Counted from the first letter of the stretch, positions 27,457 to 37,598 are shown. The stretch is 64,000 bases of DNA from JBNNGK01 sp050268245 (GCF_050268245.1 NZ_JBNNGK010000014.1:1-64000); one strand, 5' to 3'. Program-made: numbers and translations. The notes: generated by a model from the sequence alone, not told the origin.

Positions 27457-28544
27457 GAGAAAATAAGAAAGTAAAAATTGGGCTCTGTCATTTGATTCTT
27501 AACCTGTTTTTTCGGCGGGCAAAAGCTACGCCTGAAAAACAGCGCGCTTTATCTACTGTCGAGTTCGACAGTATCCTCATCTATTCCACCACGGCATTGG
27601 GCGATTACATGTTCAACTCGCCAGCGTTGCGGGCTATTCGGCAACGTTATCCTTCAGCCAGGATTACATTAGTCGCTCATTCTAAATATAAAAGCTTGTT
27701 GACCCGGCGTGATTTTTACGATGATGTCTTGTTTTGGACCAATAAGCTCAGCGATATGTTTACGTTGGTTAAACAGGCCAGGCAATGTAAACCACAATTA
27801 GCTATTTTACTGCATTCCCATCTGCCGTATGACATTGTCAGTGCCGCCATGGCCGGCTGCCAATATATTGTGCGCGATAATTATGCCAAGCCTATAGGCA
27901 AGATGCAGCACTGGTTGGCCTACGGTTTAGATGAGTTCGATGAACACGTTATTGCACGAAAAATGAAATTGGTTGCTGCTTTAGGTTGCCAAACCGATAA
28001 CGTCGATATGGCATTACCCTGTTCGTATGAAAAACAGCCAAAACCAGAAGGCATCATTCGTGTTGGTTTCCAATTAGGGGCTTCGACACCTGTTCGCTGT
28101 TGGCCACCAGAATATTACGCAGCGCTGGCCAAACAATTGATCGCCAGGGATAGCGCTATTGAAATCGTGTTGATTGGTTCTGCTGAAGAAAGGGGGTTGG
28201 CAGAAGCGTTATTGCATCATTTAGATCCGACTTTGCAGCGTAATATTACCAGCTATGTGGGCAAAACCACCTTGCCGCAATTATTGGGCGTCATTGCGTC
28301 AATGGACTTACTGGTAACCGGCGATACCGGGCCATTCCATTTGGCTATTTCGTTACGCGTGCCGACATTAAGCCTGTTTGTCACCGAGGACCCGCGACGT
28401 AGCGGCCCTTATCAGGATCGTGATCAACATCAACAGATCTACTTACCGCTTAGCGATCCTCGCGTTGTTGATAGGGAAGAACCATTGAGGGCAATCTCCA
28501 TCGATGATGTGTTTAGCCGAGTCGTGGGAATGTTGGGTGTTTGA
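27453..28544 (+). CDS. GT9 heptosyltransferase-family protein
   Basis: 363 residues. ILIYSTTALGDYMFNSPAL near 44-62 and LVTGDTGPFHLAISL near 289-303 match GT9 signatures. It likely adds an outer-core heptose or related sugar. It overlaps the wabN-like gene and is convergent with galE. Directly after it a terminator hairpin is split from its T tract by the ~130-bp repeat. No symbol assigned. Confidence 0.8.
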   Translation: MRENKKVKIGLCHLILNLFFRRAKATPEKQRALSTVEFDSILIYSTTALGDYMFNSPALRAIRQRYPSARITLVAHSKYKSLLTRRDFYDDVLFWTNKLSDMFTLVKQARQCKPQLAILLHSHLPYDIVSAAMAGCQYIVRDNYAKPIGKMQHWLAYGLDEFDEHVIARKMKLVAALGCQTDNVDMALPCSYEKQPKPEGIIRVGFQLGASTPVRCWPPEYYAALAKQLIARDSAIEIVLIGSAEERGLAEALLHHLDPTLQRNITSYVGKTTLPQLLGVIASMDLLVTGDTGPFHLAISLRVPTLSLFVTEDPRRSGPYQDRDQHQQIYLPLSDPRVVDREEPLRAISIDDVFSRVVGMLGV

Positions 28545-28551
28545 TAAGAAA

Positions 28552-28570
28552 AGAGCGCGTGAAGCGCTCT
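28552..28570 (+). terminator. Terminator stem after the GT9 gene, separated from its T tract
   Basis: AGAGCGC/GCGCTCT with loop GTGAA. The T run that should follow (CTTTTTT, 28708-28714) is now 138 bp away, on the far side of the repeat. Joining the two sides would restore a good terminator. Confidence 0.6.
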
Positions 28571-28572
28571 CA

Positions 28573-28702
28573 GACGGCTGACAAAACCCATTATTAGGCA
28601 AAGCGTGGCGGTGGGGTCATAGTGGCGTAAGCTACCGGAGCGCCCCTCGCTACTTGAGGCCCGGGTATCTCGGGCCATCAGGCGACTTCGACATCAACCT
28701 CG
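28573..28702 (+). repeat. ~130-bp interspersed repeat, copy A
   Basis: Shares with copies B and C the blocks GGCTGACAAA, TTATTAGG, AAAGCGTGG, GTGGGGTC, AGTGGCGTAA, CCGGAGCGC, CTCGCTAC, CCCGGGTATCTCGG, CATCAGGCGACTTCG and CATCAA near its end. It contains the small hairpin GTGGC-GTAA-GCTAC. It has no coding capacity. It lies between the convergent genes GT9 and galE. Confidence 0.88.
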
Positions 28703-28721
28703 ATACGCTTTTTTGATTCAG

Positions 28722-29738
28722 TTAATCGCAATATCCTTGAGGATTTTTTTGTTGCCAGTTCCATGCGTCGCGCATAATTTCCTTTAAGCCACGCTGTGCT
28801 TTCCAACCCAGTTTTTCTTCAGCCAATGCGGCATCCGCCCAGCATTCGGCAATATCACCCGGGCGGCGCGGTGCAATTTGATAAGCGACTTGACGACCAG
28901 AAGCGTGTTCAAAGGCATGAATCATTTGCAACACGGAGTAGCCTACGCCGGTACCCAAGTTGTATACGGTAATGCCTTTGCTACTACTGATATTGTCCAG
29001 CGCTTTCAGATGACCTTCGGCCAAATCCATGACGTGGATATAATCGCGTACACCGGTGCCGTCAGGGGTTGGGTAGTCATCACCAAATACCGCCAAACGC
29101 TCCAGTTTACCGATGGCAACTTGGGCGACATACGGCATCAGATTGTTAGGGATACCGTTAGGATCTTCGCCAATCAGGCCGGATTCGTGTGCGCCTACCG
29201 GATTAAAATAACGCAGGATAGTGATTGAGAATGCCGGCTCGGCGTTAGCAAAATCTTGCAGGATCTGCTCGACCATCAGCTTGGAGGTACCGTAGGGGTT
29301 AGTCGTACCCCCGACACGTGATGTTTCACGCAGGGGAACCTGCTCCGGTGTGCCGTACACGGTTGCAGAAGAGCTGAAAATAAATTGGTTAACACCTGCC
29401 TGACGCATTTCGTCGAGTAAAACCAGTGTGCCGGAGACGTTGTTTTGGTAGTACTCTAACGGTTTGACGGTTGATTCGCCCACGGCTTTCAGACCCGCAA
29501 AATGAATCACGCAAGAGATACGGTGTTTGGCAAAAATGTGTTTGAGCGCGGCTCTGTCCATCACATCATTAGGATAAAATGTGGCCTGCTTGCCGGTGAT
29601 CTCTGCGACGCGTTGCAGTGAAACTGAAGAGGCATTAACCAGGTTATCAAGCACCACAACCTCTTCATTCCGTTCCAGCAAGGTGAGGACAGTATGTGAA
29701 CCAATATATCCTGCACCACCCGTTACTAAAATAGCCAT
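28722..29738 (-). CDS. galE: UDP-glucose 4-epimerase
   Basis: 338 residues from the ATG at 29738, which has GGGGAG 5 nt upstream and gives the E. coli length; an earlier ATG at 29762 overlaps waaL and is less likely. It shows GGAGYIGSHT (NAD-binding, about 7-16), SSSATVYG and the YGTSK catalytic Tyr/Lys. It interconverts UDP-glucose and UDP-galactose. Its place inside the LPS cluster suggests it supplies a galactose or GalNAc-type donor for core or O-antigen. Confidence 0.95.
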   Translation of the reverse strand: MAILVTGGAGYIGSHTVLTLLERNEEVVVLDNLVNASSVSLQRVAEITGKQATFYPNDVMDRAALKHIFAKHRISCVIHFAGLKAVGESTVKPLEYYQNNVSGTLVLLDEMRQAGVNQFIFSSSATVYGTPEQVPLRETSRVGGTTNPYGTSKLMVEQILQDFANAEPAFSITILRYFNPVGAHESGLIGEDPNGIPNNLMPYVAQVAIGKLERLAVFGDDYPTPDGTGVRDYIHVMDLAEGHLKALDNISSSKGITVYNLGTGVGYSVLQMIHAFEHASGRQVAYQIAPRRPGDIAECWADAALAEEKLGWKAQRGLKEIMRDAWNWQQKNPQGYCD

Positions 29739-29758
29739 GGGAACTCCCCGTTTTAAAT

Positions 29759-31009
29759 TCAATTTTTCTGCGCGTTAATCCCGATGCTGTTCAGGCCAGA
29801 GCGCTGTAGACAGAGATAGATAGCCAACATCAGGGTAAGATTAGTGACATAGCGGTGATCGATAAATAATGTATCTACTGCTCCAATCACTAAGGTGGGC
29901 AACAAAAGCAACAACAATACCGCCTTGGTATGCGAGTACTTAATGCTGGCATGAATAATGAGTAAGTAGAAAAATATCAGCGCCAAAATTCCGAGTAGGC
30001 CTTGCAATGAACCCGCTTCAATAAAGTCATTATGAAGATGAAAAGTGAGGTTACGCAAGGCTTCTGGATTGCCCCCTTCATACTGATTGATATATTGTGC
30101 TGTGATCTTGAGACGAGAGGCGGCGCTTTGCCCTTCGGGCATCTGTTCTATGGCATGAGCTCCCGCTTTCCACATACTGATCCGCGCTCCAATGGAGGAG
30201 TTACCGTCACCTTTTTGATAGTTGGCCAGTTCATTGACGCTATTAGCGAGTCGCTCTGTGGCGGTGGTAAATAAATAGTAGGTGGCCGTGGCGGAAGCCA
30301 AGAAAACGAAAAATCCTATCAGCATGTTCTTGCAGGAGAAATGGTGTTTCCTGAACAACAATAGGAGCAAGAAAATGGGATAACCTAATAACGAAGATCG
30401 CGTTTCCGTGAGTAGGATAACCCACAGGCTAAGCAGGATAACGATAGCGATGGCAAGATGTTTGTAACGCGATTGCCAGCCAGTTAAGACATAAACGGTT
30501 AACAACGACTGCAAAACATAAATATATGCTGTCATGGTAGCGACCGTATTAATTTCCAGTCTTTTTTCCGGCGATTGCTCATGAAGATATAGTGCAATGC
30601 TCGTCGCGTAAAAAAAACCAATGACTAATAAGCCTTTAGCAAATGTTATGATTTTATGATCGAGTTTTTCTCGTAAGGAACCCAGTGTAAAAATAAGTAC
30701 CGCACCACATAGCAGGCGGGTTGCGCTGGTGAGATATTCCTCGTTGATTTCTAAAGACTCTAATGCGGGAAAGCGCCATAGCCAAAAAGCTTGGCTAATG
30801 CTTACGCAAAATACGGCAATTGCCGTAAGAATGACATCACGTGATAGCGTACGAGGCCTGCTGAAAATAAATGCAATAATGGCAAACAGCGTAGCCAGGT
30901 AAAACGCGTTCCGGTTAACGGTGCTATCCGTTAAGCTTGTGGATACGGCAATCACAACCAACAAAAAGGCGAGCGAGAGAGGATTGATTGTTTTTAATTT
31001 ATGAAACAT
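29759..31009 (-). CDS. waaL: O-antigen ligase WaaL (Wzy_C family)
   Basis: 416 residues, about 10-12 hydrophobic helices, with a large periplasmic loop near 225-330. A conserved arginine lies in LLTETRSSLLGYP. It joins undecaprenyl-linked O-antigen to lipid A-core in the periplasm. A/T-rich like other ligase genes. The start overlaps the upstream glycosyltransferase gene by 16 nt. Sequence similarity in this family is low, so the call leans on topology and location. Confidence 0.82.
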   Translation of the reverse strand: MFHKLKTINPLSLAFLLVVIAVSTSLTDSTVNRNAFYLATLFAIIAFIFSRPRTLSRDVILTAIAVFCVSISQAFWLWRFPALESLEINEEYLTSATRLLCGAVLIFTLGSLREKLDHKIITFAKGLLVIGFFYATSIALYLHEQSPEKRLEINTVATMTAYIYVLQSLLTVYVLTGWQSRYKHLAIAIVILLSLWVILLTETRSSLLGYPIFLLLLLFRKHHFSCKNMLIGFFVFLASATATYYLFTTATERLANSVNELANYQKGDGNSSIGARISMWKAGAHAIEQMPEGQSAASRLKITAQYINQYEGGNPEALRNLTFHLHNDFIEAGSLQGLLGILALIFFYLLIIHASIKYSHTKAVLLLLLLPTLVIGAVDTLFIDHRYVTNLTLMLAIYLCLQRSGLNSIGINAQKN

Positions 31010-32160
31010 GAAAGGCTCTGCTCAAGATTTTTAACAAACAGTGTGTAATCGAATTGCGTATTGGCATGCTGTAACGCATTTTTGCTGAATGTCAGATATT
31101 GGCGCTGACGGATGATATTAATAATTTGTTGAGCGCACTCGTCCGGAGCCAGTACTAAAGGCGGCATCAGTTGTTGTTTGACGGCGTTGAACACATCATG
31201 TGGGAAATCAATATTGATACCTGTCAGGGCATAATATTGCTCAAATGTTAATCTCGGCTCAATGCCTATACCACATTTACCATCAGGAATAACTTCAGGC
31301 TGCCCATCTATTAAGGGGAAAATCACCGGTACCGCATGATATAAGGCCTCCAGACAGGATAAACCAAAAGACTCAGTGACAGGAGTGCTGATATAGAAAT
31401 CGATACGGTTGAAAAAAGACGTTAAATCTTGTTGAAAACCAAGAAAATGAACGTGTTTTTCAAGCTTCAGTTTAGCGACTAACTTGCGTAATGCTTCTTC
31501 ATCCGGCCCCTTGCCGGCAATATACAATTCTGCAGAGATGTTGTTTTTCAATAGTTCTTGCAGAGTTAGGATAGAAACACCGATTCCTTTTAAAGAAACC
31601 AAACGAGAGGCTGTACCCAGTACCACATGCGTCGTGGGTTCAACCGTTTTGGGTGTGATAGGAATTACCGGTGGTGGCACACAATTACTAACGATCTCGA
31701 TGGGACAAGTCAGATTGAAACGTTCTTCCATCACACGTTTGGAGGCATAGCTGACAGCGATGCAGCCATCAACTTTCGCGAAAAAGCCTAACGTTTTATT
31801 ATTTAATGGAAAACGCCAAGAGCAGCCATGATCATAATAAATGGTCTTACTGTTTCTAATCTTACGCTTCAAGTTAGGAACGAAATCCCAAAAAATCACC
31901 AGGTCTGCTTGTTGTTTTTCAATTTTTTTTAGTAATGCTAATTTACGCAGAAATACAGGCAACTTTAACGGGGCGCTATTCGTCAGGCGATTGGCAAAAA
32001 CGACCGGTGTATTACCTAACCCATCGGCAATTTCTGGCGCAATGTGATTACTGATGCATAGGATGCTGTCACTGCCTGACGTTGTATTATGCAGGAACTG
32101 AAGAAAAATTTTTTCTGCACCGCCCATTTTTCCTAAGTTGATAACGTGTAACCGCTTCAT
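30994..32160 (-). CDS. Glycosyltransferase, GT4 family (LPS core)
   Basis: 388 residues. NLGKMGGAEKIFLQFL near 8-23, the central IAGKGPDEEALRKLV and TPVTESFGLSCLEALYHAVPVI (EX7E) are GT4 motifs. It lies between waaC and waaL, overlapping waaC by 4 nt (ATGA), so it is in the hldD-waaFC operon. The sugar and linkage cannot be told. Like waaL it is A/T-rich against its neighbours. Confidence 0.8.
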   Translation of the reverse strand: MKRLHVINLGKMGGAEKIFLQFLHNTTSGSDSILCISNHIAPEIADGLGNTPVVFANRLTNSAPLKLPVFLRKLALLKKIEKQQADLVIFWDFVPNLKRKIRNSKTIYYDHGCSWRFPLNNKTLGFFAKVDGCIAVSYASKRVMEERFNLTCPIEIVSNCVPPPVIPITPKTVEPTTHVVLGTASRLVSLKGIGVSILTLQELLKNNISAELYIAGKGPDEEALRKLVAKLKLEKHVHFLGFQQDLTSFFNRIDFYISTPVTESFGLSCLEALYHAVPVIFPLIDGQPEVIPDGKCGIGIEPRLTFEQYYALTGINIDFPHDVFNAVKQQLMPPLVLAPDECAQQIINIIRQRQYLTFSKNALQHANTQFDYTLFVKNLEQSLSCFIN

Positions 32161-33122
32161 GGGTATTGTTCCTGCAGCAAGGCAAATACGTCGATAGCTG
32201 AAATTGTTTTCATCGAATTATTATCAGATTTTTTGGACACCTGATTTTGCCCGTATCCGCCAATCAGCCCCGGATCGGTAGGGCCGAACAGGGTAATATT
32301 CGGACGGTCGAGCGCGGCGGTCAGGTGGCTTAGGCCAGTATCTACGGATACGACCCCGTGCGCGTTGGCTAGCACCGTGGCAATCTGTTGTAGGCTGAGC
32401 TTCGGCAACACTTCTACATGAGAGAAACCTTCCGCTAGCCGTTGTGCGCGCTGGTGTTCATGCTCAGCGCCCCAAGGGAGCTTAATCTTCAGCCCGGTCG
32501 GTTCAACCAGAGCAATCAGTTCACGCCAGTTTTCCTCCGGCCAGTGTTTTTCGTCACGCGTGGTGGCATGTAGGAACACCAAATATTGCCCGGCATCCGA
32601 TTGCGGTTGATTGAGAAAACGGGCGGCAATGCCATAGTCGCCATAGGCCGCTGGTTTTGCATAGCCTAGGCTTTTAGCAAACAGTTCGCGCGTGCGTTCC
32701 ACGGCATGTTGCTGCCGATCAATCTCATGGCGATGATTGTAGAACCAACTGGCGAAGGGCTCACGCGCACTCTTACAATCTTGTCCATGCTTGCTGCCTT
32801 TGGCGATACGCGTCACCAGCGCTGCACTTTTGATCAACCCTTGCGCATCGATGACGATGTCATAGTTGCGTTCCTGCACCTGACGTTTGAAATCGCAACG
32901 TTGCTGACGTGTTTCGCTGCCGAACCAGTTTTTTCGCCAACGGCGAATGGCGACGGGAATCACGCGATCGACTGCCGGATGCCAGGTCGGGATCTGGCTA
33001 AAACCCTCTTCGACGACCCAATCGAAACGGATGCCGGGAATGGCATTCATGGCGTCCGTTAGCGCAGGCAAGGTATGGAGCACATCCCCCATGGAAGAGG
33101 TTTTAACGATCAACACTTGCAT
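32157..33122 (-). CDS. waaC: LPS heptosyltransferase I
   Basis: 321 residues. MQVLIVKTSSMGDVLHTLPAL at the N-terminus and VSVDTGLSHLTAALDRP near 278 are the WaaC signatures. It adds the first L-glycero-D-manno-heptose to Kdo. 2 nt after waaF. Confidence 0.96.
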   Translation of the reverse strand: MQVLIVKTSSMGDVLHTLPALTDAMNAIPGIRFDWVVEEGFSQIPTWHPAVDRVIPVAIRRWRKNWFGSETRQQRCDFKRQVQERNYDIVIDAQGLIKSAALVTRIAKGSKHGQDCKSAREPFASWFYNHRHEIDRQQHAVERTRELFAKSLGYAKPAAYGDYGIAARFLNQPQSDAGQYLVFLHATTRDEKHWPEENWRELIALVEPTGLKIKLPWGAEHEHQRAQRLAEGFSHVEVLPKLSLQQIATVLANAHGVVSVDTGLSHLTAALDRPNITLFGPTDPGLIGGYGQNQVSKKSDNNSMKTISAIDVFALLQEQYP

Positions 33123-33124
33123 GA

Positions 33125-34171
33125 TTATTCCTCGCTGGCGGCAAGTAATGGCGTCAGCGCGTCCAACACTTGTAGGGGCTGAATGTCGATCAGACTCTGG
33201 TGATAGCCCTGATCCGCATCGCCTTTACGCACTTTATGATAGCCGCTGATGAGGCGGATAACTTTTGCCTTATCGGATAGCGGAGGCGTAAAGTCCGGAC
33301 TGCTTGGGCCGTACAAGGCTATCAAAGGTTTGTTCAACGCAGCGGCAACGTGCATCAAACCAGAATCATTACTGACTACCGCTTGGCAAGAGGCAATCAA
33401 AATGACCGCTTGTTCCAGCTGGGTTTCGCCGGCTAGGTTGATACAGTAATCGCGCATCTCTTCGACCAGCGCTGCACGGATTTGTTCACCGGCTTCATGG
33501 TCTTTGGCGGAACCGAACAAAGCGACCTGATAGCCTTGTTCGATCAGCATATGTGCTAACTGAGCATAATGGTAATGTGGCCAACGCTTGGCTGGGCCGA
33601 ATTCTGCACCCGGGCAAAATCCTATCGTTGGACGTTCATCGGTCAGATTGAAAGCGGAAGCGGTTTCAGCAATTTCTTCGTCGCTGACCTGCAATTGCGG
33701 CCACAGTAACGGATGCGGCAGATCTTCTGCGCGTTGAACCCGATTTTTATCGTAGGCCAGTGCCACATAGCGCTGCACCATTAACGGAAACGCGTTTTTA
33801 TCCAATACGCGGAGGTCATTGAGCAGGCCGTAACGCATTTCACCACGCCAGCCACTACGCAGTGGCACATGGGCAAAGAAGGGCACCAGCGCTGATTTAA
33901 ACGAGTTCGGCAACACATAAGCGCGGTCGTAGCCGGTGGCTCGCAGTTCGCGGCCCAGTCGATAACGTTCGCCGATCGCCAACGCGCCATGGCCCAATGG
34001 CATGGAGAGTGCTCGGTTGACTTCAGGCATTCGTGCCAGCAGTGGACGGCACCAGCTTGGTGCCATCACATCAATTTCTGCCGACGGGTATTCGGCCTTT
34101 AGGGTGCGGTAGAGACTTTGCGACATCATCATATCGCCAACCCAGGAAGGGCCGATAACCAGTATTTTCAT
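33125..34171 (-). CDS. waaF: LPS heptosyltransferase II
   Basis: 348 residues. MKILVIGPSWVGDMMMSQSL and C-terminal AVVSNDSGLMHVAAALNKP are the WaaF signatures. It adds heptose II to heptose I in the inner core. 21 nt after hldD, in one operon. Confidence 0.97.
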   Translation of the reverse strand: MKILVIGPSWVGDMMMSQSLYRTLKAEYPSAEIDVMAPSWCRPLLARMPEVNRALSMPLGHGALAIGERYRLGRELRATGYDRAYVLPNSFKSALVPFFAHVPLRSGWRGEMRYGLLNDLRVLDKNAFPLMVQRYVALAYDKNRVQRAEDLPHPLLWPQLQVSDEEIAETASAFNLTDERPTIGFCPGAEFGPAKRWPHYHYAQLAHMLIEQGYQVALFGSAKDHEAGEQIRAALVEEMRDYCINLAGETQLEQAVILIASCQAVVSNDSGLMHVAAALNKPLIALYGPSSPDFTPPLSDKAKVIRLISGYHKVRKGDADQGYHQSLIDIQPLQVLDALTPLLAASEE

Positions 34172-34192
34172 ACCGTGCAGATTTCCTTCAGC

Positions 34193-35125
34193 TTATGCAG
34201 TGCGGTTCAACCAGGCCATGTACTCTTTCACGCCTTCGGCAACGGTTTTGAATGGCGCATCGTAACCGGCTTCACGTAACTTGGTCAGATCGGCCTGCGT
34301 ATAAGCCTGGTAGCGGCCTTTCAGTTTTTCTGGGAATTCGATGTATTCCACAGTGCCTTTTTGATGGTATTCCACCACGGCATCGGCTACGGCTTGGAAG
34401 GTTTCCGCACGACCCGTTCCGCAGTTGAAGATGCCAGACACGCCGCTCTTCCAGAACCACAGATTCACGGCTGCCACATCACCTACGTAGATAAAATCGC
34501 GCTTAAAGTTTTCACTGCCGGAGAACAGTTTTGGATTTTCACCCCGCTTGAGTTGGCCATCCAGATGAAACGCGACGCTGGCCATGCTGCCTTTATGGCC
34601 TTCACGTGGACCATATACGTTGAAGTAACGGAAGCCGCAGATTTGCGAATCGGCCTGCGGCATGATTTCACGCACGTATTGGTCAAACAGGAATTTAGAG
34701 TAGCCGTAAACGTTCAACGGTTGCTCATATTGACGTTCCTCGATGAAGTTCTCGGTGCGACCGCCGTAGGTCGCGGCAGAAGAGGCATACAGGAACGGAA
34801 TTTCACGCTCCAGGCAGTAGTGTAATAAATCTTTGGAGTACTGATAGTTATTGTCCATCATGTACTTACCGTCCCACTCGGTGGTCGCGGAACAGGCGCC
34901 TTCGTGGAACACCGCATCAATGTCGCCAAGATCATCGCCCGCCATGATGCTGGCGATGAAATCTTCTTTATCGATATAATCGGCGATATCGAGATCGACC
35001 AGATTGACGAATTTGGTGCCGTCTTTCAGGTTGTCTACCACCATAATATCGCGATATCCGCTATCATTCAGTGCTTTAACGATATTGCTGCCGATCATAC
35101 CGGCGCCGCCAGTGACGATAATCAT
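34193..35125 (-). CDS. hldD: ADP-L-glycero-D-manno-heptose 6-epimerase
   Basis: 310 residues from MIIVTGGAGMIGSN at 35125, the E. coli length, with AGGGGT upstream; the open frame extends 15 codons further. NADP-binding Rossmann motif GGAGMIGSN (6-14), catalytic YGYSK. It makes the heptose donor used by WaaC and WaaF. First gene of hldD-waaF-waaC-GT4-waaL, divergent from kbl over a 241-bp gap. Confidence 0.97.
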   Translation of the reverse strand: MIIVTGGAGMIGSNIVKALNDSGYRDIMVVDNLKDGTKFVNLVDLDIADYIDKEDFIASIMAGDDLGDIDAVFHEGACSATTEWDGKYMMDNNYQYSKDLLHYCLEREIPFLYASSAATYGGRTENFIEERQYEQPLNVYGYSKFLFDQYVREIMPQADSQICGFRYFNVYGPREGHKGSMASVAFHLDGQLKRGENPKLFSGSENFKRDFIYVGDVAAVNLWFWKSGVSGIFNCGTGRAETFQAVADAVVEYHQKGTVEYIEFPEKLKGRYQAYTQADLTKLREAGYDAPFKTVAEGVKEYMAWLNRTA

Positions 35126-35366
35126 TGGGTTTACCCCTGCTATTCTGCCTGGTGGTGCACAATGCCCCACACGATATGTCGCCTATAATAGCATTTCATA
35201 CCGCAGCAAACATCGTAAGGGTTCTTATTCTCCCGTGAAGCGGGGGATAGCAGTCGTTTGCCGTGATATCTGCTGCAATTTTCATATTCTCTCCGGCGTA
35301 TTCTCGTCAGTCAGGCGACAAATCAGTAAAATATGTCGGAAATGAGCCCATCCTGGAGATAACCGA

Positions 35367-36563
35367 ATGTCCGCGTCTTTTTATCAGCAGTTGGAACAAC
35401 AAATTGCCACCACCCGCGCTGAAGGATTGTTCAAAGAAGAACGTATTATTACGTCCGCACAGCAGGCCGATATCGCCGTGGCGGACGGTAGCCATGTGAT
35501 CAACTTTTGCGCCAACAACTACTTGGGTTTGGCCAATCATCCGGCGATGATTGACGCCGCAAAGGCGGGTATGGACAGCCATGGTTTTGGTATGGCTTCA
35601 GTACGTTTCATTTGCGGCACGCAAGACAGCCACAAACAGCTGGAGCAAAAGTTGGCGGCGTTCCTGGGAATGGAAGATGCCATCCTCTATTCATCCTGCT
35701 TTGACGCCAACGGTGGCCTATTTGAAACCCTGTTAGGCCCTGAAGACGCCATCATTTCTGATGCGTTGAATCACGCTTCGATTATTGACGGCGTGCGTCT
35801 GTGCAAGGCCAAACGCTATCGCTATGCCAATAACAATATGGATGAGCTTGAAGCACAGCTGAAGCAGGCGAAGGCCGACGGCGCTCGCCATATCCTGATT
35901 GCCACCGATGGCGTGTTCTCGATGGATGGGGTGATTGCCAACTTGAAAGGCGTATGTGATTTAGCTGATGAATATCAGGCATTGGTGATGGTGGATGACT
36001 CCCACGCCGTCGGTTTTGTTGGTGAACAGGGGCGAGGAACACACGAATATTGCGACGTGATGGGCCGCGTCGATATCATTACCGGCACGTTGGGTAAAGC
36101 ATTGGGCGGGGCTTCAGGCGGCTACACCGCAGCGAAGAAAGACGTTGTAGAATGGTTACGCCAGCGCTCGCGCCCTTATCTGTTCTCTAACTCCTTGGCA
36201 CCCGCCATTGTTGCCGCGTCGATTAAAGTGCTCGAGTTGTTGGAACAGGGGGACGCGCTGCGCGAGCGTTTGTGGTCCAACGCCCGTATGTTCCGCGAAA
36301 AAATGACCGCTGCCGGGTTTACCTTGGCGGGGGCCGATCACGCCATCATCCCGGTGATGTTGGGTGACGCCAAATTGGCACAGGATTTTGCCAATGCATT
36401 GCTTAAGGAAGGCATTTACGTAACAGGTTTCTTCTATCCGGTGGTGCCGAAGGGTCAGGCGCGTATCCGAACCCAAATGTCTGCCGATCACTCACCGGAG
36501 CAAATTGAACGTGCGGTTGAAGCGTTTATTCGTATCGGTAAAGATCTTGGCGTTATTGCATAA
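35367..36563 (+). CDS. kbl: 2-amino-3-ketobutyrate CoA ligase (glycine C-acetyltransferase)
   Basis: 398 residues, a PLP-dependent alpha-oxoamine synthase with the PLP lysine at K244 in TGTLGKALGG. It splits 2-amino-3-ketobutyrate with CoA into glycine and acetyl-CoA, the second step of threonine catabolism. Nine nt before tdh, as in E. coli. Confidence 0.97.
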   Translation: MSASFYQQLEQQIATTRAEGLFKEERIITSAQQADIAVADGSHVINFCANNYLGLANHPAMIDAAKAGMDSHGFGMASVRFICGTQDSHKQLEQKLAAFLGMEDAILYSSCFDANGGLFETLLGPEDAIISDALNHASIIDGVRLCKAKRYRYANNNMDELEAQLKQAKADGARHILIATDGVFSMDGVIANLKGVCDLADEYQALVMVDDSHAVGFVGEQGRGTHEYCDVMGRVDIITGTLGKALGGASGGYTAAKKDVVEWLRQRSRPYLFSNSLAPAIVAASIKVLELLEQGDALRERLWSNARMFREKMTAAGFTLAGADHAIIPVMLGDAKLAQDFANALLKEGIYVTGFFYPVVPKGQARIRTQMSADHSPEQIERAVEAFIRIGKDLGVIA

Positions 36564-36572
36564 GGTAATTCC

Positions 36573-37598
36573 ATGAAAGCATTGTCAAAACTGAAAGCGG
36601 AAGAAGGAATTTGGATGACCGATGTGCCTCAGCCTGAGCTGGGTCACAACGATGTCATGATTAAAATTCGTAAAACCGCGATTTGCGGAACGGATGTGCA
36701 TATTTATAACTGGGATGAATGGTCTCAGAAAACTATCCCGGTACCGATGGTAGTTGGTCACGAATACGTGGGCGAAGTGGTTGCCATTGGTCAGGAAGTC
36801 AAAGGGTTTAACATCGGCGATCGTGTTTCCGGTGAAGGCCACATTACCTGTGGTCATTGCCGTAACTGCCGTGGTGGTCGTACCCACCTGTGTCGTAATA
36901 CCACCGGCGTAGGCGTGAACCGCCCCGGCTCTTTTGCTGAATATTTGGTGATCCCGGCGTTTAATGCTTTCAAAATCCCAGATAACATTTCTGATGAGTT
37001 AGCATCGATCTTCGATCCGTTCGGCAACGCGGTGCACACCGCACTGTCATTCGATCTGGTCGGTGAGGATGTGTTAGTTTCCGGAGCCGGGCCGATTGGC
37101 ATTATGGCCGCGGCCGTCTGCAAACACGTTGGTGCGCGCCACGTGGTGATTACCGACGTGAATGAATATCGTCTGGAGCTGGCGCGTAAAATGGGCGTCA
37201 CCCGAGCGGTCAACGTCAGTAAGGAAAATCTTGACGATGTGATGACAGAGCTGGGCATGACCGAAGGTTTTGACGTAGGTCTGGAGATGTCTGGCGCGCC
37301 ACCGGCATTCCGTACGCTGCTCAACGCGATGAATCACGGCGGGCGAATCGCGATGCTGGGTATTCCACCTTCTGATATGTCGATAGATTGGAATCAGGTG
37401 ATATTCAAAGGGCTGTTTATCAAAGGGATTTACGGCCGTGAGATGTTTGAAACCTGGTATAAAATGGCAGCGCTCATTCAGTCTGGGCTGGATCTGACAC
37501 CGATCATTACTCACCGTTTCTCGATTGACGAGTTCCAGCAAGGTTTTGATGCGATGCGTTCTGGGTTGTCCGGTAAAGTGGTGCTGAGCTGGGATTGA
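36573..37598 (+). CDS. tdh: L-threonine 3-dehydrogenase
   Basis: 341 residues, zinc medium-chain dehydrogenase. Catalytic zinc Cys38 in AICGTDVH and GHEYVGEV; structural zinc cysteines C93, C96, C99 and C107; NAD motif SGAGPIGIMAA. It oxidises threonine to 2-amino-3-ketobutyrate for Kbl. Confidence 0.97.
   Translation: MKALSKLKAEEGIWMTDVPQPELGHNDVMIKIRKTAICGTDVHIYNWDEWSQKTIPVPMVVGHEYVGEVVAIGQEVKGFNIGDRVSGEGHITCGHCRNCRGGRTHLCRNTTGVGVNRPGSFAEYLVIPAFNAFKIPDNISDELASIFDPFGNAVHTALSFDLVGEDVLVSGAGPIGIMAAAVCKHVGARHVVITDVNEYRLELARKMGVTRAVNVSKENLDDVMTELGMTEGFDVGLEMSGAPPAFRTLLNAMNHGGRIAMLGIPPSDMSIDWNQVIFKGLFIKGIYGREMFETWYKMAALIQSGLDLTPIITHRFSIDEFQQGFDAMRSGLSGKVVLSWD

Noticed and set aside
28573..28702. 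ERIC identity for the ~130-bp repeat
   Set aside because: Length is similar to ERIC (127 bp), but the conserved central ERIC palindrome is not present.
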